A DNA stretch of 64,000 nt, taken from positions 3,256,501 through 3,320,500 of the forward strand of contig NC_015976.1 in assembly GCF_000283515.1 (NCBI RefSeq), given 5' to 3'. The first letter of the stretch is position 1; each line of letters starts with the position of its first letter. This document shows positions 7,954 to 21,673 of this stretch, piece after piece. The notes beneath the pieces are model-generated. The model was not told the DNA's origin and ran no database searches. It saw only the letters and a list, made by a program, of their open reading frames with translations. This stretch comes from Sphingobium sp. SYK-6 (GTDB taxonomy: Bacteria > Pseudomonadota > Alphaproteobacteria > Sphingomonadales > Sphingomonadaceae). The position numbers were made by a program, and so were the translations under genes.

Positions 7954-8012
7954 AACCGCCGCGTCACGTGAGGCGCGGCTTTCGCCACGCCTGCTCGTGA
8001 GGCCGATTTGTC

Positions 8013-9292
8013 ATGTTTTCAATTATTGCTGCGCGCCCGTCGGCGCGTTTGCGGCGCGCGCTTGCGATAAGCGCGGCGTTCGCAGCCCTGTCCATTCCGT
8101 CCATCGGGGCGGCGCAGGAACTCAGTCTATCCGACGCCCTGTCGAGGGTCGCCACTGGCGACCCCACGGTGGCAGCAAATGCCGCTCGGCTCCAGGCGGC
8201 TGAGGCCGCTATTGCTCAGGCCGATGTGCGACCGCGCGATGTCATCGGCGTCGATGTCGAGGATTTCGCGGGCACAGGTCCCTATTCGCCTATCGAACGG
8301 TCACAAACGACCGCATGGTATGAGCGGACTTGGGAACGGGGCGGCAAGCGGGAGGCCCGCATCGGCGCAGCCCGCTCGGAAATCGGTGTCGCTTCGACAC
8401 GCAATCGCTTGCGGATGCTGGACCTGCTCGCCCAGGTCCAGGCCACATGGGTCGAAGCCCAGGCGGCGGAAGCCGAAATCTCCATCGCGGAGCAACGACA
8501 TGCCGAAGCCCTGCGCGTTGAAACGGAAGTAGGGCGCCGCGTCGGGCGCGCGCTCGATCCGCTGTTTTCCGGCGAACGCGCGCGGACAGCCGTGGCGCAA
8601 GCACGGATCGCTCTCGATCAGGCGCGCGAAAGGGCGCGAATTGCCCGCGCCGCGCTGGCCTCATATTGGGGGGGAACCGCCGACTACAGCCTCGATGGCG
8701 CAGCTTTTACCACGTTCGCGGCGACGCCAGCGGATGCCGAGAATAGCCCTGACCTTACGCTGCTTGCCGCTGAGCGAGAGGCGGCCGAGACACGGATACG
8801 GCTTGCTGAATCCGGTAATGTCAGTGATCCGACTGCCCGCGTTGGCGTTCGCCATTTTGGCCAGGGCAACGATGTCGCAATCATGATCGGCGGTTCTATT
8901 CCGCTGGGTAGCCGCACGGCCAATCGCGGCAATGTCCTGCGTGCCAACGCCGAAGCCCAGGCCGCCGAAGCGGAAATCGCCGTCACGCGCCTCCAGATCG
9001 AACGAGAGGTCAACCGCCTCGTTGCCGAGCGGGCGGCGATCGTTGCCGAGGTCACGCGAATAGACCGAGAGGTTCTGCCAAGCGCCCGGCGCGCGGTGAC
9101 ACTCGTTCGTGACGGCTTCGCGCGTGGCGGCACCGCCTTCACCTTCCTCGAAGTGAGTCAGGCCCAGCAGGCGCTGTTCGATGCGCGTTCCCGCCGTGTG
9201 GAGTTGCTGCGCAGCTTCCATCTCGCGGGCGCTCGCCTCGACCGGCTGACCGGCCGCCATGCTTCCCTGCTTTCCAATGCGGAGAACCGCTG

Positions 9293-9293
<1 letters not shown>
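8013..9293 (+). CDS. czcC: CzcC-like outer-membrane efflux channel (TolC family)
   Basis: Outer-membrane component of a heavy-metal RND tripartite pump. A signal peptide ends at about IGAAQE; the mature part has the long Ala/Glu-rich helices of the OEP fold in two repeats, each with the ALxxARxxAARAAL-type pattern. Length 426 is typical. The stop overlaps the next start by ATGA (9290-9293). The metal is inferred from the adjacent HME-type RND pump and nickel-linked genes. Confidence 0.88.
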
Positions 9294-13739
<4,446 letters not shown>

Positions 13740-13750
13740 GCCACCGCTAT

Positions 13751-13779
13751 TCCCACGCGTCGCCCCCCGGCGCGTGGGA
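13751..13779 (+). other. Intra-operon hairpin between czcA and the HupE-like gene
   Basis: TCCCACGCG (13751-13759) and CGCGTGGGA (13771-13779) form a 9-bp stem with an 11-nt C-rich loop, followed by a GGAAAGGAG ribosome site rather than a T-run. It is more likely to stabilise or process the mRNA, or attenuate it, than to stop it. Confidence 0.5.
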
Positions 13780-13798
13780 GACCGGAAAGGAGATTTTC

Positions 13799-14521
13799 AT
13801 GAGTTTCTACGCAACCATTTTCGAGAACGCCTTGCGAAATAGGTTGAGTCTTGCGCTCGGCCTTATCGCGCTGACATTCTGCTTCGGTTTCGACGCCTTT
13901 GCTCATGGTGTGGCGGAAGGCGATCAGGGCTATATTCAGGAAAGCAGCGGCGTCCTGTTCATGCCCTTCGTCTATCTGGGCGCCAAGCACATGGTCACGG
14001 GATACGACCATCTGCTGTTCCTGTTCGGCGTGATCTTCTTCCTCTACCGGATGAAGGACATCGGCCTTTACGTGACGCTGTTCGCGATCGGGCATTCAAC
14101 GACGATGCTGTTCGGCGTCCTCACCGGGATCAGCGCCAACGCCTATGTGATCGATGCGATCATCGGCCTGTCGGTGGTTTACAAGGCGCTCGACAATCTG
14201 GGCGCATTCCAGCGCTGGTTCGGCTTCCAGCCCAACACGAAATGGGCGACGCTGATCTTCGGCTTCTTCCACGGCTTCGGTCTGGCGACCAAGATCCTTG
14301 AATTCGAGATTTCGCCGGACGGCCTGCTGCCAAACCTGATTGCGTTCAACATCGGCGTCGAGATCGGCCAACTCCTCGCGCTTGCCACGATCCTGATCCT
14401 CATGGGCTTCTGGCGCCGGACGAGCAGTTTCCATCGCCACGCCTTCATCGCCAACGTCGCTCTCATGACCGCCGGCTTCATTCTCGTCGGCTACCAGCTC
14501 ACCGGCCTCGCGGTCGCGTAA
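13799..14521 (+). CDS. HupE/UreJ-type membrane protein
   Basis: The 240-residue polytopic protein has a cleavable or first membrane segment (GLIALTFCFGFDAFAHG) and about six further segments. Its motifs GAKHMVTGYDHLLFLFGVIFF, FAIGHSTTMLFG and GFFHGFGLATKI, with paired His/Asp, are those of HupE/UreJ-2 putative nickel permeases. It has a clear GGAAAGGAG ribosome site and sits in the czc-type operon, supporting nickel or cobalt as substrate. Direction of transport is not known. Confidence 0.8.
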   Translation: MSFYATIFENALRNRLSLALGLIALTFCFGFDAFAHGVAEGDQGYIQESSGVLFMPFVYLGAKHMVTGYDHLLFLFGVIFFLYRMKDIGLYVTLFAIGHSTTMLFGVLTGISANAYVIDAIIGLSVVYKALDNLGAFQRWFGFQPNTKWATLIFGFFHGFGLATKILEFEISPDGLLPNLIAFNIGVEIGQLLALATILILMGFWRRTSSFHRHAFIANVALMTAGFILVGYQLTGLAVA

Positions 14522-14536
14522 CAAGGAGTAATACCA

Positions 14537-15184
14537 ATGTTCAATTCCCAGATGCCCCGCCTCGAAGATTTGCCGACTTCGAAGCAACTCATCCGCTCCA
14601 CGATTATCGCCGCCGCGACTGCGGGAGCGATCTTGGCCATCGTGATCCTGCCTTCCGAATATGGGGTCGATCCAACTGGTGCCGGCAAGGTTCTCGGCCT
14701 GACCGCGATGGGCGAGATCAAGATGCAACTCGCCGAGGAAGCCGCTGCCGATGCAGCCGCCGATGCCGCGGCCAGAGGCGAAAATGCCCGCGCACTCGTT
14801 GTTCAAGCGGCCAATGGTGGTGCGCAATCGACACCAGCTCCACCAGCGGTGCCGAGCACGGTTGCCGGCCGCAACGACACAACCAGCCTGACGCTGGCGC
14901 CGAACGAAGGCGCGGAGATCAAGCTGACAGCCGCAAAAGGCGCGCGGATTGCGTTCGACTGGTCGGTTGAAGGCGGGCACGTCAACTTTGACACGCACGC
15001 CGATGCACCGGGTATCTCTTACCACGGTTATGGCAAGGGCCGGGAATCGACAGGCGAGCAAGGTGAATTGGTCGCGGCGTTTGACGGCAAGCACGGCTGG
15101 TTCTGGCGTAACCGTTCCGGTGCCCCCGTCACGATCACGCTTCGCACTCAGGGTGAATATAGCGAGGTCAAGCGGGTTGTCTGA
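14537..15184 (+). CDS. Single-pass transmembrane anchor protein of the metal operon
   Basis: One membrane helix (STIIAAATAGAILAIVILP, about residues 21-40) is followed by an Ala-rich coiled stretch (AEEAAADAAADAAARGENARA) and a periplasmic domain with FDWSVEGGHVNFDTHADAPG, YHGYGKGRES and AFDGKHGWFWRN, rich in His and aromatic residues. Proteins of this type follow HupE-like genes in metal clusters and are usually called 'transmembrane anchor protein'; their function is not established. It starts 15 bp after the HupE-like gene with an AAGGAG site. Confidence 0.7.
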   Translation: MFNSQMPRLEDLPTSKQLIRSTIIAAATAGAILAIVILPSEYGVDPTGAGKVLGLTAMGEIKMQLAEEAAADAAADAAARGENARALVVQAANGGAQSTPAPPAVPSTVAGRNDTTSLTLAPNEGAEIKLTAAKGARIAFDWSVEGGHVNFDTHADAPGISYHGYGKGRESTGEQGELVAAFDGKHGWFWRNRSGAPVTITLRTQGEYSEVKRVV

Positions 15185-15300
15185 CGCCCCCGCCTCTCGT
15201 CTGAACCGTCCCCGCCTCGCTGCCCGACCTGTGCGACGTGGCGGGGCGGCAGGTGCTTTGTCAAATATCCGAGGGCGTTCTGCTGCCAAACGTCGATTTG

Positions 15301-15735
15301 ATGACGCTGGGTTATCCTGGCCTCTTTCTCGCCGCGCTGGTCGCCGCGACGCTACTGCCTGCCCAATCGGAGTTCCTATTGCTGGCGATGCTGGCTTCGG
15401 GCCGCTTCGATCCGGCTTTGCTCCTTTTCGCCGCATCGCTGGGCAACGTGCTGGGATCGACGATCAATTGGGCGTTGGGACGCTTCCTCGCGCATCATCG
15501 CGGCGCGCGCTGGTTTCCGGTGTCGAAGCCCGCAATGCTAAAGGCGGAGCGGCGCTATCGGCGGTTCGGCGAGCTTTCCCTGCTGCTGTCATGGCTGCCG
15601 ATCATTGGCGATCCGTTGACCTTGATCGCCGGTGTTCTGCGCACGCCGCTTTCGCGTTTTCTCCTGCTCGTCACCATCGCAAAGGCCGGACGATACGCCG
15701 TCCTGATGGCCGCTCACGGCTATCTGACGGCATGA
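15301..15735 (+). CDS. YqaA-like (DedA/SNARE-associated superfamily) membrane protein
   Basis: The 144-residue protein MTLGYPGLFLAALVAATLLP... has a PAQSEFLLLAML segment, a GNVLGSTINWALGRF motif and a LPIIGDPLTLIAGVLR re-entrant helix typical of YqaA/DedA proteins. The ATG at 15301 fits the family N-terminus better than the GTG at 15238, though its ribosome site is weak. It lies in the metal operon; a role in metal tolerance is inferred only from position. Confidence 0.75.
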   Translation: MTLGYPGLFLAALVAATLLPAQSEFLLLAMLASGRFDPALLLFAASLGNVLGSTINWALGRFLAHHRGARWFPVSKPAMLKAERRYRRFGELSLLLSWLPIIGDPLTLIAGVLRTPLSRFLLLVTIAKAGRYAVLMAAHGYLTA

Positions 15736-15772
15736 CCAACCCGCTAAACCCCTAAGATCGAACGAGGTTCTG

Positions 15773-17107
15773 ATGCTCTCTGTATTGGCCAACCGAACCT
15801 ATCGCCACCTTTTCCTGGCGCAGATCATCGCGCTGGTCGGCACCGGCCTCGCCACAGTTGCGCTCGGCCTGCTCGCATATGACATCGCCGGGGCCGATGC
15901 AGGCGCCGTGCTCGGCACGGCAATGGCGATCAAGATGGTCGCCTATATCGGCATCGCCCCGATCGTCGGCGCTTATGCGAGCCGCTTGCCGCGCCGCAGC
16001 TTCCTCGTGGCGATGGACGTTATCCGCGGGCTGGTCGCACTCGCGCTGCCGTTCGTGGATCAGGTATGGCAAGTCTATGTGCTGATCTTCGTGCTGCAAT
16101 CGGCATCGGCCGGGTTCACGCCGACCTTTCAGGCTACGATCCCCGACGTGTTGCCCGAGGAGAAAGACTATACTCGGGCGCTGTCGCTCTCGCGCTTCGC
16201 CTACGATATGGAAAGCCTGACCAGCCCGATGCTGGCCGCAGCCCTGCTGACGGTGATGAACTTCCACTGGTTGTTCTCGGGCACGGCGATTGGATTCGCC
16301 TGCTCGGCGCTGCTGGTGCTGACGACGGTTTTGCCCCGCTCCACCGCCGTCAAAGCCAAAGGCGGCATCTATGACAACACGACGCGCGGCGCCCGGCTTT
16401 ATCTGAGGACGCCCCGGCTGCGCGGGCTGCTGGCGGTCACGCTTGCCGCCGCCGCCGCGAGTGCGATGGTGATCGTCAATACGCCGGTGTTGGTGCAGGC
16501 CGCGCTCGGACTTGGCCAACGGGAGGTGGCGATCACGCTCGCCGCTTTCGGTGGCGGTTCGATGCTGGCCGCTTTGCTGCTGCCGCGCGTGCTCGACAAG
16601 CTGCCTGATCGAACGGTGATGCTTGCGGCGGCTGCGGCGATGACCGTCGCGCTCGCTGTGCTTGCCCTGGCCTGGCATGGCCATGCTTCACCTAATGATT
16701 GGGGAGTGATCCTCGCGGGCTGGGCTGTGCTGGGCATCGCTTATTCGGCGAGCATCACGCCTGGCGGCCGCCTCCTGCGCCGGTCATCAGGCGAGGATGA
16801 TCGCCCGGCACTGTTCGCCGCTCAGTTCGCGCTGAGCCACGTCTGCTGGCTTATTGCATATCCGCTCGCGGGTCAGCTCGGCGCAGCAGGTGGAATGGGG
16901 GCGGCGCTGGCTGCTTCCGCAGTGCTGGCGCTGGTCGGCACGGTGATCGCGTTCCGCATCTGGCCTGCAAATGACCCGGAAATTCTCGCGCACACCCACG
17001 ACGATTTAGCACCGGATCATCCGCATCTCGCCGAGGGGCACCCGGACGGAACAGCCAGCCACGCCTTCATGATTGACGAACTGCATCCGCACTGGCCCTT
17101 GCGATAG
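15773..17107 (+). CDS. MFS exporter with His-rich C-terminal tail (NreB-like)
   Basis: The 444-residue protein has twelve membrane segments and an MFS-3-like layout (YRHLFLAQIIALVGTGLATVALGLLAYD; LPRRSFLVAMDVIRG). After the last helix a cytosolic tail of about 45 residues carries AHTHDD, DHPHLAEGHPDG, SHAF and LHPHWPLR. NreB of nickel-resistant bacteria is an MFS exporter with such a tail, so Ni2+ export is a reasonable inference. It ends the rightward metal operon. Confidence 0.8.
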   Translation: MLSVLANRTYRHLFLAQIIALVGTGLATVALGLLAYDIAGADAGAVLGTAMAIKMVAYIGIAPIVGAYASRLPRRSFLVAMDVIRGLVALALPFVDQVWQVYVLIFVLQSASAGFTPTFQATIPDVLPEEKDYTRALSLSRFAYDMESLTSPMLAAALLTVMNFHWLFSGTAIGFACSALLVLTTVLPRSTAVKAKGGIYDNTTRGARLYLRTPRLRGLLAVTLAAAAASAMVIVNTPVLVQAALGLGQREVAITLAAFGGGSMLAALLLPRVLDKLPDRTVMLAAAAAMTVALAVLALAWHGHASPNDWGVILAGWAVLGIAYSASITPGGRLLRRSSGEDDRPALFAAQFALSHVCWLIAYPLAGQLGAAGGMGAALAASAVLALVGTVIAFRIWPANDPEILAHTHDDLAPDHPHLAEGHPDGTASHAFMIDELHPHWPLR

Positions 17108-17267
17108 GGGTTAGTCAAATCATGCTGTTTGATACCTGCGACCCTTGTCATGCCTTTCTAGCGTCAAGCTGGACATTTCCCTCGCACCGCATGGCTAAAG
17201 GCTACCCTCAAGACCTTGCGTGGCGCTGCAAGGTCAACGACGGCTTGCGCAAAATGCGGGCGATCCA

Positions 17268-18215
17268 ATGATTGAGTTGCGCCAGCTTCGCTACCTGATC
17301 GCAGCGGCCGAAGCGGGCAGTTTCAGTCGTGCTGCGCGTGTACTGAACATCAAGCAGGCCACGCTTAGCCGGCAGATTCTCGAAGTGGAGAAGCGATTGG
17401 GCATGACGCTGTTCGACCGCAAGACCCGTGGAGCTACCCTGACACCGAATGGCGAGAACTATCTGCGCACGGCTCAGCGTATCGTGAGAGAGTTTTCAGA
17501 GCTTAATGCTTGGGTCCGCGCGGCTATTGACGGGCGCGCCGGCAAACTCACCATCGGGTTTTATACCTCGTTCTCCGCGGGCAACTTACGCGCGACTCTG
17601 CGTGAGTTCAGCGAACGTTATTCCGGTGTGAAACTGCATGGCTTTGAACGTGACCGCGATATGCTGTTAACCGGAGTAGAGAACGGACTGCTGGACATCG
17701 CGGTCATGATCGGCGAGGCGCAATATTCTGGACTTCAGAGTCGCTCACTCTGGAGCGAGCGCATTCTGGTAGCGATGCCAGAAGACCATCCGCTTGCAAC
17801 ACGCGAACGCATCCATTGGCCCGATCTTGTCGGCGAGCGGTTCCTGCTGACAGAGCGAGACCCTGGACCTGAGACGCGCAACATGCTCCTCGGCAAGCTC
17901 GGGATGCCAGGCTACTCACCGGAGATCGACATGGACGACATCAGGCGGGATACCGTGTTGAGCGTCATTGCGTTCGGCGGGCATATCTCGATCGTCGCGG
18001 AATCCGCACTCGGCATCCATATTCCCGGCGTGGTCTTCCGCGAGATCCACGAGGCCAACGGGCACACACGGATCGGCTTCTCGGGCTATTGGCGCGAAGA
18101 CAATGAAAATCCGGTGTTGCGTTGCTTTCTTGAGTTCGTCGCCGACCGTTATTCGATGCCGTCCGTGCCTGGGCCGCAGCCACCGTTTCAGCAACCGGGA
18201 AAGGAGCCGTCATGA
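17268..18215 (+). CDS. LysR-family transcriptional regulator
   Basis: The N-terminal winged helix (MIELRQLRYLIAAAEAGSFS; ARVLNIKQATLSRQILEVEKRLG) and periplasmic-binding-like effector domain give the usual length (315 residues). The ATG at 17268 matches the family start; the longer frame from 17220 does not. It overlaps the next small gene by ATGA, so the two are co-transcribed and convergent with the trb operon. LysR genes at this place next to trbI occur in related ICEs. Target and ligand are unknown. Confidence 0.88.
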   Translation: MIELRQLRYLIAAAEAGSFSRAARVLNIKQATLSRQILEVEKRLGMTLFDRKTRGATLTPNGENYLRTAQRIVREFSELNAWVRAAIDGRAGKLTIGFYTSFSAGNLRATLREFSERYSGVKLHGFERDRDMLLTGVENGLLDIAVMIGEAQYSGLQSRSLWSERILVAMPEDHPLATRERIHWPDLVGERFLLTERDPGPETRNMLLGKLGMPGYSPEIDMDDIRRDTVLSVIAFGGHISIVAESALGIHIPGVVFREIHEANGHTRIGFSGYWREDNENPVLRCFLEFVADRYSMPSVPGPQPPFQQPGKEPS

Positions 18216-18520
18216 CGCAAGGAAAGACACTCATCATCGTGCTGGTCACGCTCATCATTGGGTTCGGAGCGGGCTTCGTCCTGCGCCCGGTGATCTTACC
18301 CGTCGAACGGACCGCGATCGTCGCCGGCCCGCCTGCCGCCGCCCCGACGCAGGCCGAGCCGCGCGGAACGCAATATTTCGCGGCGCATCTCGATGAAGCA
18401 CGCCAGGTCGTGGCGCAATGCGCGGAGGGCTCGGCGCGCGGCGACGAGTGCGCAAACGCCGAGCAAGCGGTGATCGAGGCGGAAGGCCGAGAGCGCTTCA
18501 AGAAGTTCATGGGGAATTGA
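18212..18520 (+). CDS. Small membrane protein with TrbK-like layout and TrbJ-like C-terminus
   Basis: The 102-residue protein has an N-terminal membrane helix (TLIIVLVTLIIGFGAGFVLRP), a Pro/Ala linker, then a short domain with two Cys (VAQCAEGSARGDECANAEQA). This resembles TrbK-type entry-exclusion proteins. Its last residues EAEGRERFKKFMGN are almost the same as those of TrbJ (EAEGRERFRRFMGN, gene 23367-24083). It is translationally coupled to the LysR gene. Entry exclusion is inferred; a direct homologue was not checked. Confidence 0.6.
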   Translation: MTQGKTLIIVLVTLIIGFGAGFVLRPVILPVERTAIVAGPPAAAPTQAEPRGTQYFAAHLDEARQVVAQCAEGSARGDECANAEQAVIEAEGRERFKKFMGN

Positions 18521-18548
18521 CGCTGGCGACTGCCGCCATCAATTCCCC
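18511..18548. terminator. Inverted repeat at the convergent 3' ends
   Basis: GGGGAATTGA (18511-18520) and TCAATTCCCC (18539-18548) are a perfect 10-bp inverted repeat formed by the last codons of the two facing genes; both proteins end in Gly-Asn-stop. It could act as a two-way terminator, though no T-run follows either arm. Confidence 0.5.
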
Positions 18549-18760
18549 TGTGCGCGGTGCCGGCGAAAGGCGCGGTCGGTTTCCATGAACCGGGTGAGCA
18601 TCGGCGCGACCAGCTTGTCGGGCGGGACCGGCGCTCCTCCGGTCTCGGCCGCGAGCGCGGCGGCATAGGCGATGAGATCGCGATGCACGGCAGCGGGCAA
18701 CTCCACGGAGAGCTTGACCGGCCGATCGTCGGCCAGCGGCCCCAGCTTCAACTTGCTCAT
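18539..18760 (-). CDS. DUF2274 protein, last gene of the trb operon
   Basis: The 73-residue protein MSKLKLGPLADDRPVKLSVE... has the DUF2274 pattern (VKLSVELPAAVHRDLIAYAAALA..PPDKLVAPMLTRFMETDRAF), resembling a ribbon-helix-helix fold. It overlaps the trbI stop by ATGA. DUF2274 proteins end trb operons in many alphaproteobacterial ICEs; a DNA-binding role is plausible but unproven. Confidence 0.8.
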   Translation of the reverse strand: MSKLKLGPLADDRPVKLSVELPAAVHRDLIAYAAALAAETGGAPVPPDKLVAPMLTRFMETDRAFRRHRAQGN

Positions 18761-19974
18761 CGTGCGCCTCCAACCGGCTCCAATACGAGATCGCGCATCA
18801 GAACCACGCGCAGCGGATGCCCCGGCCGGATGGTGAGCGTCGGCTGCACGTTGAGCTGCCGCCGCACGATCTGCTGGCCGGTCTGGTTGATGGTGTCCTG
18901 CGAGCCCCGCCGCAGCGCGCGGGTCAGGTCATCCTCGCTGTCCGCGCCCAGCTCCGCACCCACGCCGAGCAGCGTCGAGACGGCGGCGGCCTTGAGCAGA
19001 TTGCCCCAATGCTGGTTCACGCGGTCCTGCAAGCCGGCATATCCGGCCGCATCGGCGCCGGGCTGGCGCTCGAGAACGATCGAGCGGCCGTCCGGCATGA
19101 TGAGACGGTCCCATGCGAGCAGCACGCGGGTCTGACCGGCGGCGACCTTGCTGTCATACTCGCCGATCAGCCGCGCCCCTTGCGGGATGAGCAGGATGCG
19201 CCCGGTGATGCTGTCATAGACGTTCGCCGTCACCTGGGCGGTAATCTGGCCGGGAAGGTCGGAGCGGATGCCGGTGATGAGCGCGGCCGGGATAATGCTG
19301 CCGGCCTGCACGATGTTGGGCGAGGCCGGCGCGACAAGCCGCTCGACGCTCACCGTGCGCTGGCTGGACGCCTGCGCCATGAACGCGCGCTTGGCGGCCT
19401 GGTCGGCCTGCGCGGCCTCGACGGGCTGCGGAGCGGCAGCGTCGGGCGTTGCGATTGCGAGGTTCGGCAGCGAAGGCATCGCAGCGGTCCCGGCGCTGCT
19501 GCCGCCGAGGAACACGCCGCTCATGCGCGCCGCGTCGCGTTCCTGCTGGGCGCGCTGGCGGGCGGCTTCCTCGGCCTGCGCGCCCGGGTCGGGCTGGGCG
19601 CCGACCGGCGGGACCGGGACATTCTCCCCGCGCTGCTGGGCCGAGACGATCGGGCCGCCGAGGTCGCCGGGAAGCGGCGGGCCGAGTTTCGGCGCCTGAC
19701 TGTAATCGCGCGGTCCCGATGTGATGGTCTCGGACGTGGCGCGACTGTCGGTGCTGTAGAGTTCCTTGGCTTCCTTCTCGCCGACAGGCTTCAACGCATA
19801 GATCAGCGAGCCGCCAATCCCGAGGCCGGCGACGACGCCGATGGCGGCCAGCGCCTTGCGCGACAGGCGCATGACGCGCGGCGTCGACCCACGAAGCTGG
19901 AAGGCTTGAGGATCGGAGCGCGGAGCTTGCGGTGCGGCGGCCTCGGGCGGGGAATTGTCAGCGGGATCGGTCAT
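18757..19974 (-). CDS. trbI: Conjugal transfer protein TrbI (VirB10-like)
   Basis: Spans the envelope and forms the T4SS core with TrbG. One inner-membrane helix (ALAAIGVVAGLGIGGSLIYAL) follows a cytosolic N-terminus; then a Pro-rich linker and the conserved TrbI domain (AGSIIPAALITGIRSDLPGQI; ILLIPQGARLIGEYDSKV; QDRVNQHWGNLLKAA; LTIRPGHPLRVVLMRDLVL). The ATG at 19974 overlaps the trbG stop by ATGA. Length 405 is typical. Confidence 0.95.
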   Translation of the reverse strand: MTDPADNSPPEAAAPQAPRSDPQAFQLRGSTPRVMRLSRKALAAIGVVAGLGIGGSLIYALKPVGEKEAKELYSTDSRATSETITSGPRDYSQAPKLGPPLPGDLGGPIVSAQQRGENVPVPPVGAQPDPGAQAEEAARQRAQQERDAARMSGVFLGGSSAGTAAMPSLPNLAIATPDAAAPQPVEAAQADQAAKRAFMAQASSQRTVSVERLVAPASPNIVQAGSIIPAALITGIRSDLPGQITAQVTANVYDSITGRILLIPQGARLIGEYDSKVAAGQTRVLLAWDRLIMPDGRSIVLERQPGADAAGYAGLQDRVNQHWGNLLKAAAVSTLLGVGAELGADSEDDLTRALRRGSQDTINQTGQQIVRRQLNVQPTLTIRPGHPLRVVLMRDLVLEPVGGAR

Positions 19975-20987
19975 GGCCGCCCCCTGCGCCCATCGTCGCG
20001 CACGATACGGACGCGCTGCTCGGTGCGCCGGTCGCCCAGGCGTAGCTCGGCGGCGGCGAACAGCCTGTCCACCACCATGTAGCGGCCCTGCACGCGGTAA
20101 TTGACCAGCTCGGCGTCGCCAGCCGCGCCGGTCACGAACAAGGGCGGCATCTCGCCCTGCGAGATCCCGGCCGGAAACTCGATGAACACCTGGGCGGAAT
20201 CGTCGAAGGCGCGAACCGGCTTCCACGGCACGCGGTCGCCCTCGATCCGGTAACGGAAGTTGAGCGCCGCGAGGTCGAGGCCGGTCGCGACGGAGGCCGA
20301 GGCGGCGGCTGCGGCATTGGCGCTGCGGAGCGCAATGAGCTGGTCCTGCGGATAGGTCCACGAGACGGACGCCATGTAGGTCGAAGCCGTCGCGCGCAGT
20401 TCCAGATGATAGGTGCGCCGGTCGGTGTTGATGATGAGGTTCGTGGAAAGGTCGGGCCGCGTCGGCTTCACGAGGATATGCACGCGCGCCGCCGCTCCGC
20501 TGCCGCTCACCGTGTCGCCGATGATCCACCTGACCGTATCGCCGGCAGCAACAGGCCCCGGCCCCACGAGCTGCTCGCCTTCTTGCAAGGCGATGTCCGT
20601 CACCTGTCCGGGCGCGGCATAGACCTGATAGAGCGCGCCGTCCGTCCAGGGATATTGCTGGATGGCATTGAGAAAGCCGTCTCGCACCGGCTGCACGCGG
20701 GCGGCGGCGTTGGCGGCCCCGACGCGGCGGCGCGGATCGGCGGGCTCGGAAGTCGCCACCCCGGCCGCGACCGGCTTCAATTGGCCGGGGAGCGGCAGGG
20801 GTTCGGGGATCGTCACCACCTCGACGGCACGCGGAGGTTCCGCGGCCGGCGTCGCCGCGATCTCGCGCGGCGGATCGTCATAAGCGATGGCGGGCGGCTT
20901 CGCCGATGTGGTGGCGCAGCCGGCAAGCGCGGTGGCGGAGAAAAGCAGGACCGCCGAGGCGGAACGGCGAAATGGCGTGTGCGTCAT
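19971..20987 (-). CDS. trbG: Conjugal transfer protein TrbG (VirB9-like)
   Basis: Outer-membrane-complex component of the T4SS. A lipobox-like signal (VLLFSATALAGCAT) precedes the VirB9/CagX domain (YPWTDGALYQVYAAPGQVTDI; SGSGAAARVHILVKPTRPDLSTNLIINTDRRTYHLEL; FIEFPAGISQGEMPPLFV). The start at 20987 overlaps the trbF stop by ATGA. Length 338. Confidence 0.95.
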   Translation of the reverse strand: MTHTPFRRSASAVLLFSATALAGCATTSAKPPAIAYDDPPREIAATPAAEPPRAVEVVTIPEPLPLPGQLKPVAAGVATSEPADPRRRVGAANAAARVQPVRDGFLNAIQQYPWTDGALYQVYAAPGQVTDIALQEGEQLVGPGPVAAGDTVRWIIGDTVSGSGAAARVHILVKPTRPDLSTNLIINTDRRTYHLELRATASTYMASVSWTYPQDQLIALRSANAAAAASASVATGLDLAALNFRYRIEGDRVPWKPVRAFDDSAQVFIEFPAGISQGEMPPLFVTGAAGDAELVNYRVQGRYMVVDRLFAAAELRLGDRRTEQRVRIVRDDGRRGRP

Positions 20988-21667
20988 TGCGACAGCTCCT
21001 TTGACCAATTGAGGGCGTTGACGAAGACGCCGAGCGGGTTCTTGCGCAGCGCATCGGGCGTGCGCGGCGGTTGCACGACGATGGTGAGGATCGCCGACCA
21101 GCGTGTCGTGGCGGCGAGGCTGCCGTCCTGGTAGCGGCGCTCGGTCCAGGCGACGCGGAAGCTGTCGGGCGATGCCCGGATCACGCTCGACACGTCCACC
21201 GCGACCTGCATCCGGCCGACATTGGCGAAGGGGTCGTTGGCGCGCGCATAGTCGTTCAATGCCAGCGCGCCCTTGTCGGTGGTGAAGTCGTAGGCGCGCA
21301 GCCAGTTCTGACGGACGATCACCGGATCGGCCGGGATCGCCCTGACCTGCTCGATGAAGCGGGCGAGATGGAACGCGATCTGCGGATCGGTGGGGCGGTA
21401 GCCGGCTTCGGCGGGGGCGACGGCCTGGGCCTCGCCGAGCCGATCGACCTGCACCACCCACGGCACGATATGCCCACGCGCCGATTGCCAGACGAGTCCG
21501 GCGGCGAGCCCGCCCGAGAGCGCCAGCGCGCCGAAGAAGGCGAGGCGCCAGTTCTTCGCCTGCACGCGCGCGGAGCCGATGCGGTCGTCCCACACCTGGG
21601 CGGCGCGTTGATAGGGCGTGGTGGCCTCGGGGGTCTGGCCGTAGCGGATGGTGGGGCGTCGGAACAT
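20984..21667 (-). CDS. trbF: Conjugal transfer protein TrbF (VirB8-like)
   Basis: Inner-membrane assembly factor of the T4SS. An N-terminal cytosolic part with TPYQRAAQVWDDRIGSARVQAKNWR, one membrane helix (LAFFGALALSGGLAAGLVW) and a periplasmic NTF2-like domain (DPVIVRQNWLRAYDFTTDKG; FRVAWTERRYQDGSL). 227 residues, normal. It follows trbL after 6 bp. Confidence 0.95.
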   Translation of the reverse strand: MFRRPTIRYGQTPEATTPYQRAAQVWDDRIGSARVQAKNWRLAFFGALALSGGLAAGLVWQSARGHIVPWVVQVDRLGEAQAVAPAEAGYRPTDPQIAFHLARFIEQVRAIPADPVIVRQNWLRAYDFTTDKGALALNDYARANDPFANVGRMQVAVDVSSVIRASPDSFRVAWTERRYQDGSLAATTRWSAILTIVVQPPRTPDALRKNPLGVFVNALNWSKELSQ

Positions 21668-21673
21668 CGGAGG

